64,000 nt of DNA, taken from NCBI GenBank assembly GCA_028455995.1, contig JABELC010000002.1:434001-498000 (forward strand), read 5' to 3'. Positions 37,208 to 47,634 of this stretch are shown here, piece after piece. A model generated the notes under the pieces. The model did not search any database and was not told where the DNA came from. It was given only the letters and a program-made list of their open reading frames with translations. The stretch's first letter is position 1. Each line of letters begins with the position of its first letter. Made by a program: the position numbers and the translations under genes. The DNA comes from Scleromitrula shiraiana. Its lineage: Eukaryota; Ascomycota; Leotiomycetes; Helotiales; Sclerotiniaceae.

Positions 37208-39268
37208 ATGGAGACTGTTGTATACGAAGACACTCCACTCGCCGCCTATCTCGAAGGTATGCCACCGAAAAAAAGGGCAATACACAGTAGGAAAGATGTG
37301 GGACTTACTGACATGTTTGCGCAGGAGAAGGTGGAGAGGACACACAATGGACGTCAAGTCGTGAAGGAGATGCGGATTCCAATTCGTCAAGTCCATCATT
37401 TGCTCCACGGGGCAAGCCAACCATACCTCTTAAATTCCGAAATAAGCTTCCTCCACCTCTGCAACTCAGTAAATCACGAAATCCCACAGTTGCGGCCATA
37501 CATGATACTTGCTCGGTAAGTGGTTTCAGTGAATATCTACATAGGGTAATCTTACCTTGTTGTCTGACAATCAACTACAGAATGCCGTAAATTCACGACT
37601 TGGTCGGGCGGACAATGCAAGATTTCTCGAACGATTCCGCTATATTATAGTAGCCTCACAACTCCTCAATACGCATTCATTCATTGGACAGACAGGTTAT
37701 GGTCAATCTCGAGATAATACAGGGCCATCGCTCGATTCTCAACAACTCGTCCCTTTCACGATTTCCGGCGCCGCAGCCACTACAACTCTGGTTTTCTCGT
37801 TCGTATGGCTTATTAATTGGACACGAGGAGATGGGAGCTTTATACATAGAAAAATTCGTTTTGCAATTCTATCTAGTGTGATAGCGGTGTCTGCCATCAT
37901 ATTATACACTTATGTGCGGAAACAATGGTTGAAATATCTTAGACAGCAATCTTTAGCAGGAGCGACTCAATTTGTCCATAAAGCACAAGAATTCGATGCT
38001 GTTGCTGCTGGGGCTTTGACGCTCGTCCAGGAAGTTGAGCTTGTGTCTCGTGGATACAGACTGTAGGGCATTCTTTCCTAACAAATATCAACATACTAAT
38101 ACTCTAGTAGGAGCACACCGCTTCCCCCTCTTAGCCGTTTAGAAGATCGTAGTCATACACGAAGATGTCAAAGGCTCCGAAAAATACTTCGAACCTCCTT
38201 TGCCAAAATCATTCCCCGATACAAACAGGCATGCGATGTCCTGAAACCTTTAGCGGACGAGATGAATTTAGAGAAGTACTATGATGTGTACGATATAAGC
38301 GATATGGATTATTCGGAAGCTATGCTGGGGTATTCGGACAACGAATTCGAGGACCAAGAATCGGTCAGGGTATTGAAAATTCTGGCGGCAAGATTCCATA
38401 CCATTAGGAAGATATTTCTTTGCTCCCTTTTAGCTTTTGACGCTCATGGCGGCAAACCTGACTTTCAGCGATGGGGTGTAGCTGTTGACGAGATGCTTAC
38501 ACTCACTTCTATCACGGCTGAGGCGGAGGATCGATTACGATGTATATTGAGTGAGGAAGAAAGTAAGTTGGATGAAAACTATCTGGGCTGTTTTCAAATT
38601 AACAGATATCAGGTTTCGCTATTCCAACTACCCCAAAACTTCCTTTGAGCCCTGCGCGAGAACGTATGCGAGCACAATTACGTAAACTAAACACACTTTC
38701 ATCGGGAATTCGTGGCTTACAAGCAAAGATGCATGTTCTGCGTGAAGAGTCCGATAAATCATTAAATGATACAGAGGATCCAACAGAACTTGGCTCAAAT
38801 TTGATGATGCAGTATGAATCCATAGGAATCGATCTGAAAGCGTTAATGCAAGAATGGGAAGATGGAAAGGCATCCTTAGCCTTGAATATTGACAAGAATG
38901 AAAAGCGAGTATCTTCTATGATGACGATATCGCCAACCTCATCATTGGGAGGCCTTACAGCTGTCGAAGAAGGAACCGTCGCCGACGCATTAAAAGCACT
39001 TAATGGTGACGTAAAACCTCGAAATAGCCTTGAGCTAAGCGGTTCTGATGCGGAGGAGGTATTCGAAGCAATTGCGATACCGCGGCAAAGGAGCAAATTA
39101 ACACGAGAAGAGCGTATCGTGAAGATGAAAGAAGATCGCGTGAAGAGAGAATCGATGAGGGACAGGGCAGAAGCTAATACTAAGATGCTGCGGGAGTTGG
39201 AGTCGGTAATTAATCTGAGGCCGAGGGGAAGAACGACTCCATCAGGGGGAAGAATCACGTCGATATGA
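37208..39268 (+). CDS. Membrane protein with vezatin/myosin-binding-type domain (Inp2-like)
   Basis: Exons 37208-37256, 37325-37515, 37581-38062, 38111-38562 and 38613-39268 give 609 residues; four short introns (48-68 nt), all GT-AG. The first intron has a textbook TACTGACA branch site. Two hydrophobic helices lie at about 138-160 and 174-191, followed by the helical stretch VQEVELVSRGYRLSTPLPPL that I associate with the fungal vezatin (myosin-binding) family. The C-terminal third is charged and coiled-coil-like and ends in a Gly/Arg/Thr tail. In yeast, Inp2 is the peroxisomal membrane receptor for the myosin Myo2; a similar organelle-motor adaptor role is plausible here but inferred. The ATG lies in tccATGG context; the frame upstream has no ATG. 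Confidence 0.82.
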
Positions 39269-39865
39269 TGCTATGATTAACGTTTTCTTTTAAAAATCTA
39301 GTAGACTTTTGGGTTGGGCTGGTTTGGTTTGGGAATGGTTGGATCGGCAGCATATTCCGGAATTGGTTGGCAAATCGCCTAGTGCTTAGACAGCTTTCAT
39401 TTGTTATTGTATCTATACCTTACTTGTCCCGGGTGTGAAAATAGGGGGGAGGCTAAATTTGTTAAATATATTGTTTCATAAACATACATAAACATACATA
39501 AACATACATAAAAAACATTAAAAACTATCTATCAATCATATTCAGCGGCAGCACAGGCAAAATTGAAAACCATTAGATCTGCTTCCAGTGAAAATACATA
39601 TGATATCGAATTCGCCTTCAATATCAAGCGTGAGAAGAGCACGTTGTTTTGCGCCTCCCATTTTGGTTGCTCTTGACTTGCGTTGGCGGGCGAGCAAAGA
39701 AAATAATGCGTTACCACGTGACACCGTGTTTGTTTTATGTTCCTTCCCTTCCGCAACAAAGGCATATTCCTCCCAATCACCAATGATTAACGAAAATAAC
39801 GAAACAAATAACGATATGAAAAAGGCCATGCTCAAGGAGTCAGTATTCACATAGAGTTTTAGTTC
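39269..39865. other. Intergenic region upstream of APC2
   Basis: About 600 bp between two same-strand genes. It has a tandem of four ACATACATAA-like units near 39480-39512 and a CACGTGAC E-box-like site at about 39715. Short overlapping frames on both strands are not convincing. Confidence 0.55.
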
Positions 39866-42612
39866 ATGATGACGACCTTCCCTGCGCGAAAGAAGCGTGT
39901 TTTTAATTCCGTATTCAAAAAGCCTGATATCTCTGAACCAACCCCGGTATCAACACCGACGGGTAGTTTTTCCGCTCCCAACCCTATTCCAGAACCTCGC
40001 TCTGTTACCCGGCAGCTGAGATCCAGAAATGAAAATACCGTTACGCGGGAAGATCGAATGCAAGATCAGTCTCGATGGGATAGATCTTGGCATACCGTTA
40101 CATATTATTTGAACCTCCCTCCGATCCCACACGATGCAGATCCTCTTGAGGTTTTGAAGATTCCGCTCGATCCTTCTAATGTGACGGAATTTAATATGGC
40201 TTTAGAGGATGTTCTACATCCTAGTACCCTTCTTCCGTTTGCGCTGCATACGGATGATATTATGGTTTGGCATACCCAGCTTGTCCGTCGGCATTTTTTG
40301 CAACAGGTTTTACCGGCTTTGGGCCGACTTGGTGATGAGAGAGGTCGCAAGAAATTGATTTTTGCAAGTATCAAGATTCTGGATGCGGCTCAGAGTCTGT
40401 ACTTTCATGGGTTATCGATCATCTTGTCGGAGGCTGAGAAAGGTGCCCCTGAGATGGCGTCGATGGCACTGGCTAAATTTCGAAGAGATCTTCGTGCTAT
40501 TATTAGTAATTCTCTTTCACAAAGACTAAGGGATGCTTTGAGGATAGTATTGGCAAATTTCGTAGGTGTTACTCTTGGACTGCGACATGCTGAGGGTAGT
40601 AGTGATGAAGTGGATACCCCGCGAGTCGATTCGCAGGCAGATGAAGCTTGCAATAGATTACTGAAGCTTGTCAAAGCCCTGCATACTGTCGGACTCACTG
40701 GGGAGGATTTTCAAGTAATGTTTGCGGAGATTATGAATCGCAATATGACCGATTATATCCATCTTAGTTGCAAAGGATTATGGTCAAGTACCGAGACGAA
40801 TGATGATACCAACGGAAACGGTAGAAAGAGATCTCTACTGCCACGAGCAGCTAATAATGTATCGCCGTCTAGTTGCGTGATGAAGCTCTGCGATTGGATC
40901 GAGGAACGTTACTCCAAACTTACCGTTCTGGTATTTGAAGTCCTGAATAATATGGAAGTAGCTTGGAGGGATATGGAGAAATGGAAAGAGATGAGTATTG
41001 GTCGGCTGGCTACACTCAGAATCAATGAATTATTTGATATTGTTGTCACTTGGCCGAACAATAACGAAGCATTGCACGATCTACGAACCACTATTACTAG
41101 TCCTCAAAGACGTCTGCATTTAACCGAAGCATTTGTGAGCTCTCTAAAAGAACGATTGCTCCATCCTGGAACATCTACTTTAGTGATATTGCAAACGTAT
41201 ATCTCGATGATTTGGTCATTTCACTCTTTAGATCACTCAAAAGTACTCTTGGATCGTGTGGCATATCCTTTACAGTTGTATTTATGTTCACGGGAAGATA
41301 CGGTTCGGATCGTCATTACTGGTTTACTTTCAGATACGAAAGATGCAGATGGTAATCCAATAGGACCTGGTAGTGACAAGCTCATTGAATTACCTCGGTT
41401 ACTGAATGACGATTCCGGGCAATCTGGACAGGCGGTCAATGAAGACGAGTTGGATTGGCATGATATGGAATGGGTACCTGATCCTGTAGATGCAGGACCG
41501 GGATATAAGAGGTCGAAGAGTGCTGATATTATTGGGACATTGATTGGTGTTCTTGGTTCTCAAGAGGTCTTCATTAAGGAATTTCAAAATATTATGGGTG
41601 AAAATCTACTCAAGAATGATGGGGCTTTCGAGAAGGAGGTACGTATATCTATTCATATATCATAAGCCCAAGCATACTGACAGAATTCCAGATCAAGGTG
41701 CTTGAATTACTCAAGTCTAGATTTGGGGAAGCGCCATTGCAGAGCTGTGAAGTAATGTTGAGAGACATCCTGGACTCTGTACGCGTCGACAGCGCCATTC
41801 GTAGAACCCAACACCTTGATACCCCATCTTCAGGAAACAGTCCTTCAGCATCACCCGATATCGTGCAACCAGCTATCCACGCCAAAATTCTCTCGCGACT
41901 CTTCTGGCCCCAACTTCAAGACACCACCTTCCGCATCCCACCACCCATCGCTTCTCTCCAATCTCGCTACTCAGCTGGCTTTGAATACTTCAAAGCATCA
42001 CGTAAACTTACCTGGCTCCCTACTCTTGGTCATTCAACCGTCGAGCTCGAACTCCAGGATCGTACCATCGTTGAAGAAGTTCTTCCCTGGCAAGCAACCG
42101 TTATTTGGGCTTTCAATAGCGACGACGATGATGCGAATGAAGAAGATGATAGCGGTATAACTAGAACCGTAGATGAATTAACCGATCTCCTAGAAATGGA
42201 CCGAAACCTCGTTCTCAACGCCCTTAAATTCTGGGTCGGAAAACTCGTCCTCCAAGAATCACCCCCCAGTAGCGGCATCTACTCCGTTCTCGAAACCCTC
42301 AACCCATCCGACCGCGCACGCTCAGATGCCCAAGCTACAGGCGGTGCATTAGCGGCCGATGAAACAGCCGATGCACCGACTATTGAAAAGGGAATCTCGG
42401 GCGAGAATGACACGGTTTATTGGCAATTTATCCATAGTATGCTTACGAATAGTAGCTCGCAGATGCCGCTGGGGCAGATCAGCATGATGTTGAAGATGCT
42501 GATTGCGGAGGGGTTTCCGTATAGTAATGAGGAGTTGCAGGCTTGGTTGGGGGGGAAGGTTGATGAGGGGGTTTTGGAGTGTGTTGGGGGGAAGTATAGG
42601 TTGAGGAAATGA
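39866..42612 (+). CDS. APC2: Anaphase-promoting complex subunit 2
   Basis: Cullin-like scaffold of the APC/C ubiquitin ligase, binding the RING subunit Apc11; drives mitotic exit. Exons 39866-41638 and 41692-42612 (53-nt intron) give 897 residues, normal for filamentous fungi. The N-terminal about 350 residues are helical repeats. The cullin-homology region includes LVILQTYISMIWSFHSLDHS, then VLLDRVAYPLQLYLCSREDT and FIKEFQNIMGENLL. It resumes after the intron with IKVLELLKSRFGEAPLQSCE. The C-terminal winged-helix domain (about 825-897) ends YSNEELQAWLGGKVDEGVLE and GGKYRLRK. An acidic insert DDDDANEEDD lies before the WHB-like part. It is transcribed in the same direction as the Inp2-like gene, 597 bp downstream of it. 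Confidence 0.93.
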
Positions 42613-43312
42613 GGTGGGGTCGGGGGATGGAATGGGATGGGATGGGATGAGGAATATGTGTTACGTGGAAATTGGTTGCGATTCTCACGGTGGAGATGGA
42701 GATAGATTGGTGTAATTGATGATGGGATGATAAAAGGGATTGAGTTGGTGTAACGATTTAAATCATCGTATAACGAAGCTATTGAGGAAGGATATAGATT
42801 TTACAATGAACATCTTTATTTTTACCTTTCACCCTTGACATTTATGTTCATATATTTGTGGATTCTAGGACTAGTTGTTCATTCATCATAGCTGTATTAA
42901 GTCAGGTTGAAAAGTCTCAATTTCGATGAGGATACCAAGATCAATAGATATCGGGCTTTAAAGCACGAGGAAATCATCGATATGGATGCAAATATAAACT
43001 CTCAAGAAGAAACATTTAGATTGGAATCTCGCCCATTTTTTATTACGAAGACTTCAGAAATAATGCTATATAGAAGAAATGAAGTCATTGCTTGTATTGT
43101 TGCTCTAATGATGAAACAAATTTCAGTCTTTCAATAACGATTGCTATGGTTGCTCAGATTGCTTGCTTGTATCTCTCTAAAACCAGATCGACTACTCTTA
43201 AAAAAGACATCTTCTTCTCCTCTCCACTTTCTACAATTTCACATCACATCTTTGAGCTCACCCTCTTCCATCTACAATCTATCCACTAACCATCTCACCC
43301 CCATTTTTCTAA
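42613..43312. other. Convergent intergenic region between APC2 and the YqcI/YcgG gene
   Basis: About 700 bp between two gene ends that face each other, holding both 3' UTRs. G-rich GGGATGGGAT repeats follow the APC2 stop. No gene is seen. Confidence 0.6.
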
Positions 43313-44288
43313 TCAAGGAGCCAACAAAGTGGGCCAAGGAGCAGTAGCAGGTCTATTCTCATCATAGATAAAATACTCCTTACTCTCCGAACTGCCCTCA
43401 TCCCCAAAATTCGAAATATCAGGACTATGCGCCAAAGGATAATCATATTTATCAATAAGCGCCCTGACATTCTTCAGCGCCGCCTCACGTTTCGCCTCGG
43501 TCGTTAAGAGAAGCTCAAACACCCATCGCGGCTGATACACGAAGCAGAAATTCTGTAGGTAGCGGGACTTTCGTTTTTCATGGGCGGGGGTCAGAACAGC
43601 GAGGAAGGCGGGCTTTCCGTCGAAACAGAAACACCAGCGGTTACTGGCCGTTTCGTCGGAGATGTTGGAGGGCCAGGGCTTAGGGTCCAGTTGACGGAGG
43701 GATCTGAGGAAGGTCCAGAAGAGGGAGTGGTAGTCTTCTACGGTGCGCTTTTTGGTTTTTTCAGAGTTGGGCGTTATGATCACGAGGGAGGTGTTGAGGC
43801 CGTATTTGTGGGAGTTGGGCACGTAGGAGAGGATGGCGCGGGCGACTGAGAGCACGTTCTTGCGTTCGGATATGTCTTCTGAAGGGAGGAACATGTAGAG
43901 GAGGTCGTTGTCTTTCCAGCCTTTGGAGGCGTAGATACAGGGGAAGATTCGCTCTTTGTCGCCTAGTTTGGCGGCGAAGGCTTCGTAGGCTTGTCGTTGC
44001 CATGTGTCGGCGCTGAATTTCTCCATGATTTCATACCTGATTAGTTTGTCAGGAGTGTTTTGATTAATGAATTTAATGAGTTTTTCCTCACTTGTTAAAG
44101 AGTTCTGTTTCAGTTGAATCTTTTGATTTGGCTATTTGAGATCTCTTAGATTTCTCAATCTCCGTGGATGACTTCCCAACATATTGGACTTTTTGAAAAA
44201 GTTTTGGTAGTGTATTGGAGCTGCCAATGGTGATACCCACAGCAAAGAGAAGTACGCTCAACACCAAGTATTCAAGATAACCTGACAT
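43313..44288 (-). CDS. Membrane-anchored YqcI/YcgG-family protein (putative heme-dependent N-oxygenase)
   Basis: Minus-strand exons 44092-44288 and 43313-44036 (55-nt intron with CTGAC branch site) give 306 residues. Exon 1 encodes a single N-terminal membrane anchor (about 7-22, YLVLSVLLFAVGITIG) and a Lys/Ser linker; exon 2 encodes the catalytic-type domain. Family marks are RIFPC (about 95-99), NDLLYMFLP, and the block RWCFCFDGKPAFLAVLTPAH with EKRKSR after it (about 199-224). YqcI/YcgG proteins include bacterial heme enzymes that N-hydroxylate arginine or other guanidines (for example DcsA of D-cycloserine synthesis). Its divergent neighbour makes guanidino compounds, which fits N-hydroxylation of a guanidine. 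The membrane anchor is not typical of the bacterial members as I know them. The activity is inferred. Confidence 0.82.
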
Positions 44289-45701
44289 GGTGAGTGTCTA
44301 ACAAATGAAAGTTGATAAATGAAGTGGCAGAAGAACAAAATATCTCTTGAATACAGTTAACCACTGCGTTTGGTGGAGTTTGGATAATATATTGACAGTA
44401 ATTAAAGCCCTTTAAATAATGCCAAAGATATGTCAGCCCTACCACTAGTATGGAGTCATTGTAGATACTGTGCGTGGATAGTAATCAGCATAATTCCCAG
44501 AATTAAAGTGTCAATACGACCCGTGGTAGCATATCTGATTTCTGGAATCATTACCCTAGCAGTAGCTGATGCATGGCGGCTCACCAAGGAAGAGCCACTG
44601 CATCATTCCTCGAGGTTTCGGAAGCCACAAACATACGAACAAACGATTCAAAATCGAACGTTCAATGTACGTGAAGAACTACAATAAGGCTACGAAGCTC
44701 TAACATATCCCTGTACGTCCAAGTTTCGGCCCTCCTCTAGCCATGGCCGTCACATGGTAAAATACCCGAGGATTACGAAGTCCCCCAGGTGTTACAAGCT
44801 TATGCGCCACAAGATCCAAGGTTCCGCGCCGTTAGCGTTTTGTTTCAACGGCACAACTGTGATCAGTCTCGCGCCCATAAACGAAACCGAAACTTTAATA
44901 TCACACCGCCGCGGCGGAAGGTGCAGCTGCCTATCAGTGGTCGCGGAATTGGTGATTATTAGGAAGCTTGGCATCATTACTGGGCAGTAGCCTTGCCTGG
45001 GATAGGTAGAACCTTGTGTATCATGATCAAATTTTCTGACACTAGCCGAATGGCGAAGCATCTTCCGCGTGTTACTGTGAGGCTATAGTAATGGTGCTGA
45101 CCATTGAATATGATTCGAATCACATAATGCTTCTAAAGACAAACGACATATGATAATAGGGCGGAATACGATTAGTTGATCCGCTTGTACAGATAGTCGT
45201 TGCCAGAAAGTATACGTAAATCACGGGGAACTGCTTACCTTCGTAATGCTGATGCTGACATTCGAGACATATTCTAAGAATGTATCGATCGCAGGGAGAG
45301 CTGAGTCAAACGCGGAATTGACGACGACATTGGTAACGCAGATTCCGCGACGACATTACTATGTTCTCGAAGCACCATGAAGAGCTAAATAGCCTGTGAA
45401 GATTACTATGAAAGTACGTAATGGAAACTGCGTGACTGTTTGGAAACGGAATGTTCTGCATACCATGCAAATAAACGATGGTTGTGTAACGGACTGATTG
45501 AGCTGCATCTGCTTTTCCCAATAAATCGTGCAATGCTGTCGGCCATTTCTAGAAATCCTAGTCTGGGCAGAGTGTTTTTTTGACCTTTACTACCCGGCTT
45601 GATTTATTTCCCAATACCATTTATACAGCTTGTCAGTCCTCTATTTTCCAAAATTTACAGCGCTCTGATCATCACAATATACATAGAACATTCACATCAA
45701 T
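44289..45701. other. Divergent promoter region between YqcI/YcgG and amidinotransferase genes
   Basis: A 1.4-kb region from which the two cluster genes are transcribed apart. It contains the GC palindrome entered separately. An 85-codon frame at 44430-44687 (+) begins at an ATG and has two hydrophobic stretches, but I recognise nothing in it and give it low weight. Confidence 0.5.
44906..44917. promoter_or_regulatory. Perfect 12-bp CCGCCGCGGCGG palindrome, candidate Zn2Cys6 regulator site
   Basis: Self-complementary over all 12 bases and placed in the divergent promoter 617 bp from the YqcI/YcgG start and 784 bp from the amidinotransferase start. Inverted CCG/CGG triplets are the usual target of fungal Zn(II)2Cys6 factors, and the site stands out in AT-rich surroundings. 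No regulator gene lies within the window. Confidence 0.45.
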
Positions 45702-46742
45702 ATGTCAACCTCCACAACTCCACTTGTTTCGGCCGACACCGAATGGTCAACTTTACGTTCTGTTGTTGTTGGCCGTGCGGAAAATTCATGCTTTCCACAT
45801 GCGCCCGCATACATGATCAAGGCTACAATGCCTGAAGAACACTTTGCAGAATTCAGGCCAAATCACCCATTTCCTCCCGAGCTTCTAAAACGAGCTTCCG
45901 AGGAGCTTGATCAATTCGCCTCAATACTCAAAGAGAACGGAGTGAAAGTATATCGTCCCAAGATCGTGGACTGGGTAAAAGTTGGCGGATACACTGGAGC
46001 CATGACTCGCGATGGACTCATTACAGTGGGAAATACGATCATAGAGGCGCCATTTGCTTGGGAATGCCGCCACAAAGAACTTGCTCTGGCGTATTCTGAG
46101 ATTCTCGACGAATTGGAGCAAGACCCCTCTGTTAAGGTTGTAAGGGCACCAAAAGTGGAGCGACCAGAAGCACTTTACGAGGGGGTCGGCAACCGCACTG
46201 ACGGTGTTCACGAATGGGCTATCAATAACAGTAGACCCGCTTTCGACGCAGCAGACTTTGCGCGATTTGGGAAAACTCTAATTGGCCAAATCAGCAATGT
46301 CACAAATCAGAAAGGTATTGAATATCTTCGGAACGCTGTTCCTGAAGGATACACCGTAGAGATCCTGGATGTCACGGATGAGCACGCCATGCACATTGAT
46401 GCCACGATCCTTCCACTTCGCCAAGGTCTCTTAATTTACAACCCTGAAAGAGTCAGCGAGGAATCCTTGCGCAAGCACAAGGTTTTTCAGAACTGGGAAT
46501 TACACGCATATCCCCACACTCCTTCACCTCGTGAGAACCCACCACGATACATGACTTCTGGGTGGCTTCTCATGAATGTGTTGAATTTGGATGAGAAGAG
46601 AGTTGTGGTGGAGGCTAGCGATGATGAATTTGCGGCATATATCAAGATGTTAGGAATGGAGCCCATTTTGTGTCCCTTCCAACATGTCCATAGTATTGGT
46701 GGATCTTTCCATTGCGCTACAGTGGATTTGGTACGAGAGTAA
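45702..46742 (+). CDS. Amidinotransferase of the glycine/inosamine amidinotransferase family
   Basis: Transfers the amidino group of arginine to an amine, giving a guanidino compound and ornithine. Single exon, 346 residues; the start ATG follows a CAAT-rich leader. The family elements are all visible: FDAADF (181-186), MHIDAT with catalytic His231, and the nucleophilic Cys338 in GGSFHCAT near the C-terminus; TSGWLLMNVLNLDEKRVVV aligns with the C-terminal core of vertebrate AGAT. There is no mitochondrial presequence, so it is probably cytosolic. The substrate-loop residue that I align with human Asn300 is His228, so the acceptor may not be glycine. Related bacterial enzymes (StrB1) use other amines. 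It lies between a putative guanidine N-oxygenase and an ATP-grasp ligase. Confidence 0.92.
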   Translation: MSTSTTPLVSADTEWSTLRSVVVGRAENSCFPHAPAYMIKATMPEEHFAEFRPNHPFPPELLKRASEELDQFASILKENGVKVYRPKIVDWVKVGGYTGAMTRDGLITVGNTIIEAPFAWECRHKELALAYSEILDELEQDPSVKVVRAPKVERPEALYEGVGNRTDGVHEWAINNSRPAFDAADFARFGKTLIGQISNVTNQKGIEYLRNAVPEGYTVEILDVTDEHAMHIDATILPLRQGLLIYNPERVSEESLRKHKVFQNWELHAYPHTPSPRENPPRYMTSGWLLMNVLNLDEKRVVVEASDDEFAAYIKMLGMEPILCPFQHVHSIGGSFHCATVDLVRE

Positions 46743-47634
46743 ATAACTCTAGTATCGTATTGTTCACTTGACCGTATCTTAGCTATTTTCAAACAAAATC
46801 AAGGGATGAATTTACTTCTGGAATATGTTATCCTGACGTTTTGATGTGTAGTTCGAATAAACTCCGGACCCATTTACGCTGTACCGCTTAGGCCCTAATT
46901 GACTAGTCTTTATAGTGCTTAGTTGTAAGCCGTAGTGGGTGTTACCCATAAAATGCGCTAGTAAAAGTAGGGGGTTTTCTAGCTCCTGGACCTGGAATCG
47001 ATGATGTAACAGAAAAAGTAATCATACAAGAAACTTCAAGCTTGCAGGTTTCTGCTTACGGCTTACGGGTAACATTACAACGGCCAGTTTAGATGTGTAA
47101 CGATAATCGGCCCTCTTGACCGAAGGAATCGTATATGTTGCTCCACGTGCACCGTTATTATGAGCTAATGTCGCTCTATTCTTCAAAACACGGGTAATAT
47201 ATCCTGGGCATGGTAAGGTACATTGGCAATGGTTTGCCTCACCTGTCTGACAATGATACAAGGAGAAACCGACTAAAGAATGAGTCAAAAATCTAGATTC
47301 AAAATCATTACGATCAACAAAAGCTGAAAGTACATCATGTCATCATGTCATCTTCGACAGCAGGTGACATTTCCCCCAGAATCTTAAATGGCCTGAGTAT
47401 GTACCAGCTGCCGTGCTTACAATCAGCCTCAAAGGCGTCTGAAGTTGAGAATAATTCACTGGCACCTGCTTACAAAGACTTATTACTGGTATCTGCTTAC
47501 CAAGATCTAATGTCAGAATATTCCTGGGCATTCTTATTTCTTCAGTTCACTATCTGGTATTATTTCAAGTTGTGGATTTACAATATCGGTGAACAAGTTG
47601 GATAGTTTAGAGATCCTTCTTTCAGCAGCACATC
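46743..47634. other. Intergenic region between amidinotransferase and ATP-grasp genes
   Basis: About 890 bp. GTAAGCCGTA (46925-46934) recurs inverted at 47057-47066, with GTTACCC/GGGTAAC also in inverted orientation nearby. A small possible ORF at 47345-47605 is entered separately. Confidence 0.5.
47345..47605 (+). CDS. Possible small ORF (86 codons) with hydrophobic C-terminal segment
   Basis: Starts at an ATG and ends 30 bases before the ATP-grasp gene start, in a different frame. Residues about 59-78 (EYSWAFLFLQFTIWYYFKLW) could be a membrane helix. There is no homology I recognise. It could be an upstream ORF in the ATP-grasp mRNA, a small membrane protein of the cluster, or chance. Confidence 0.2.
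   Translation: MSSSTAGDISPRILNGLSMYQLPCLQSASKASEVENNSLAPAYKDLLLVSAYQDLMSEYSWAFLFLQFTIWYYFKLWIYNIGEQVG

Noticed and set aside
43580..43849. 89-codon plus-strand ORF inside the YqcI/YcgG gene
   Set aside because: Lies wholly opposite a well-supported domain; Gly/Glu/Val composition is typical of antisense frames.
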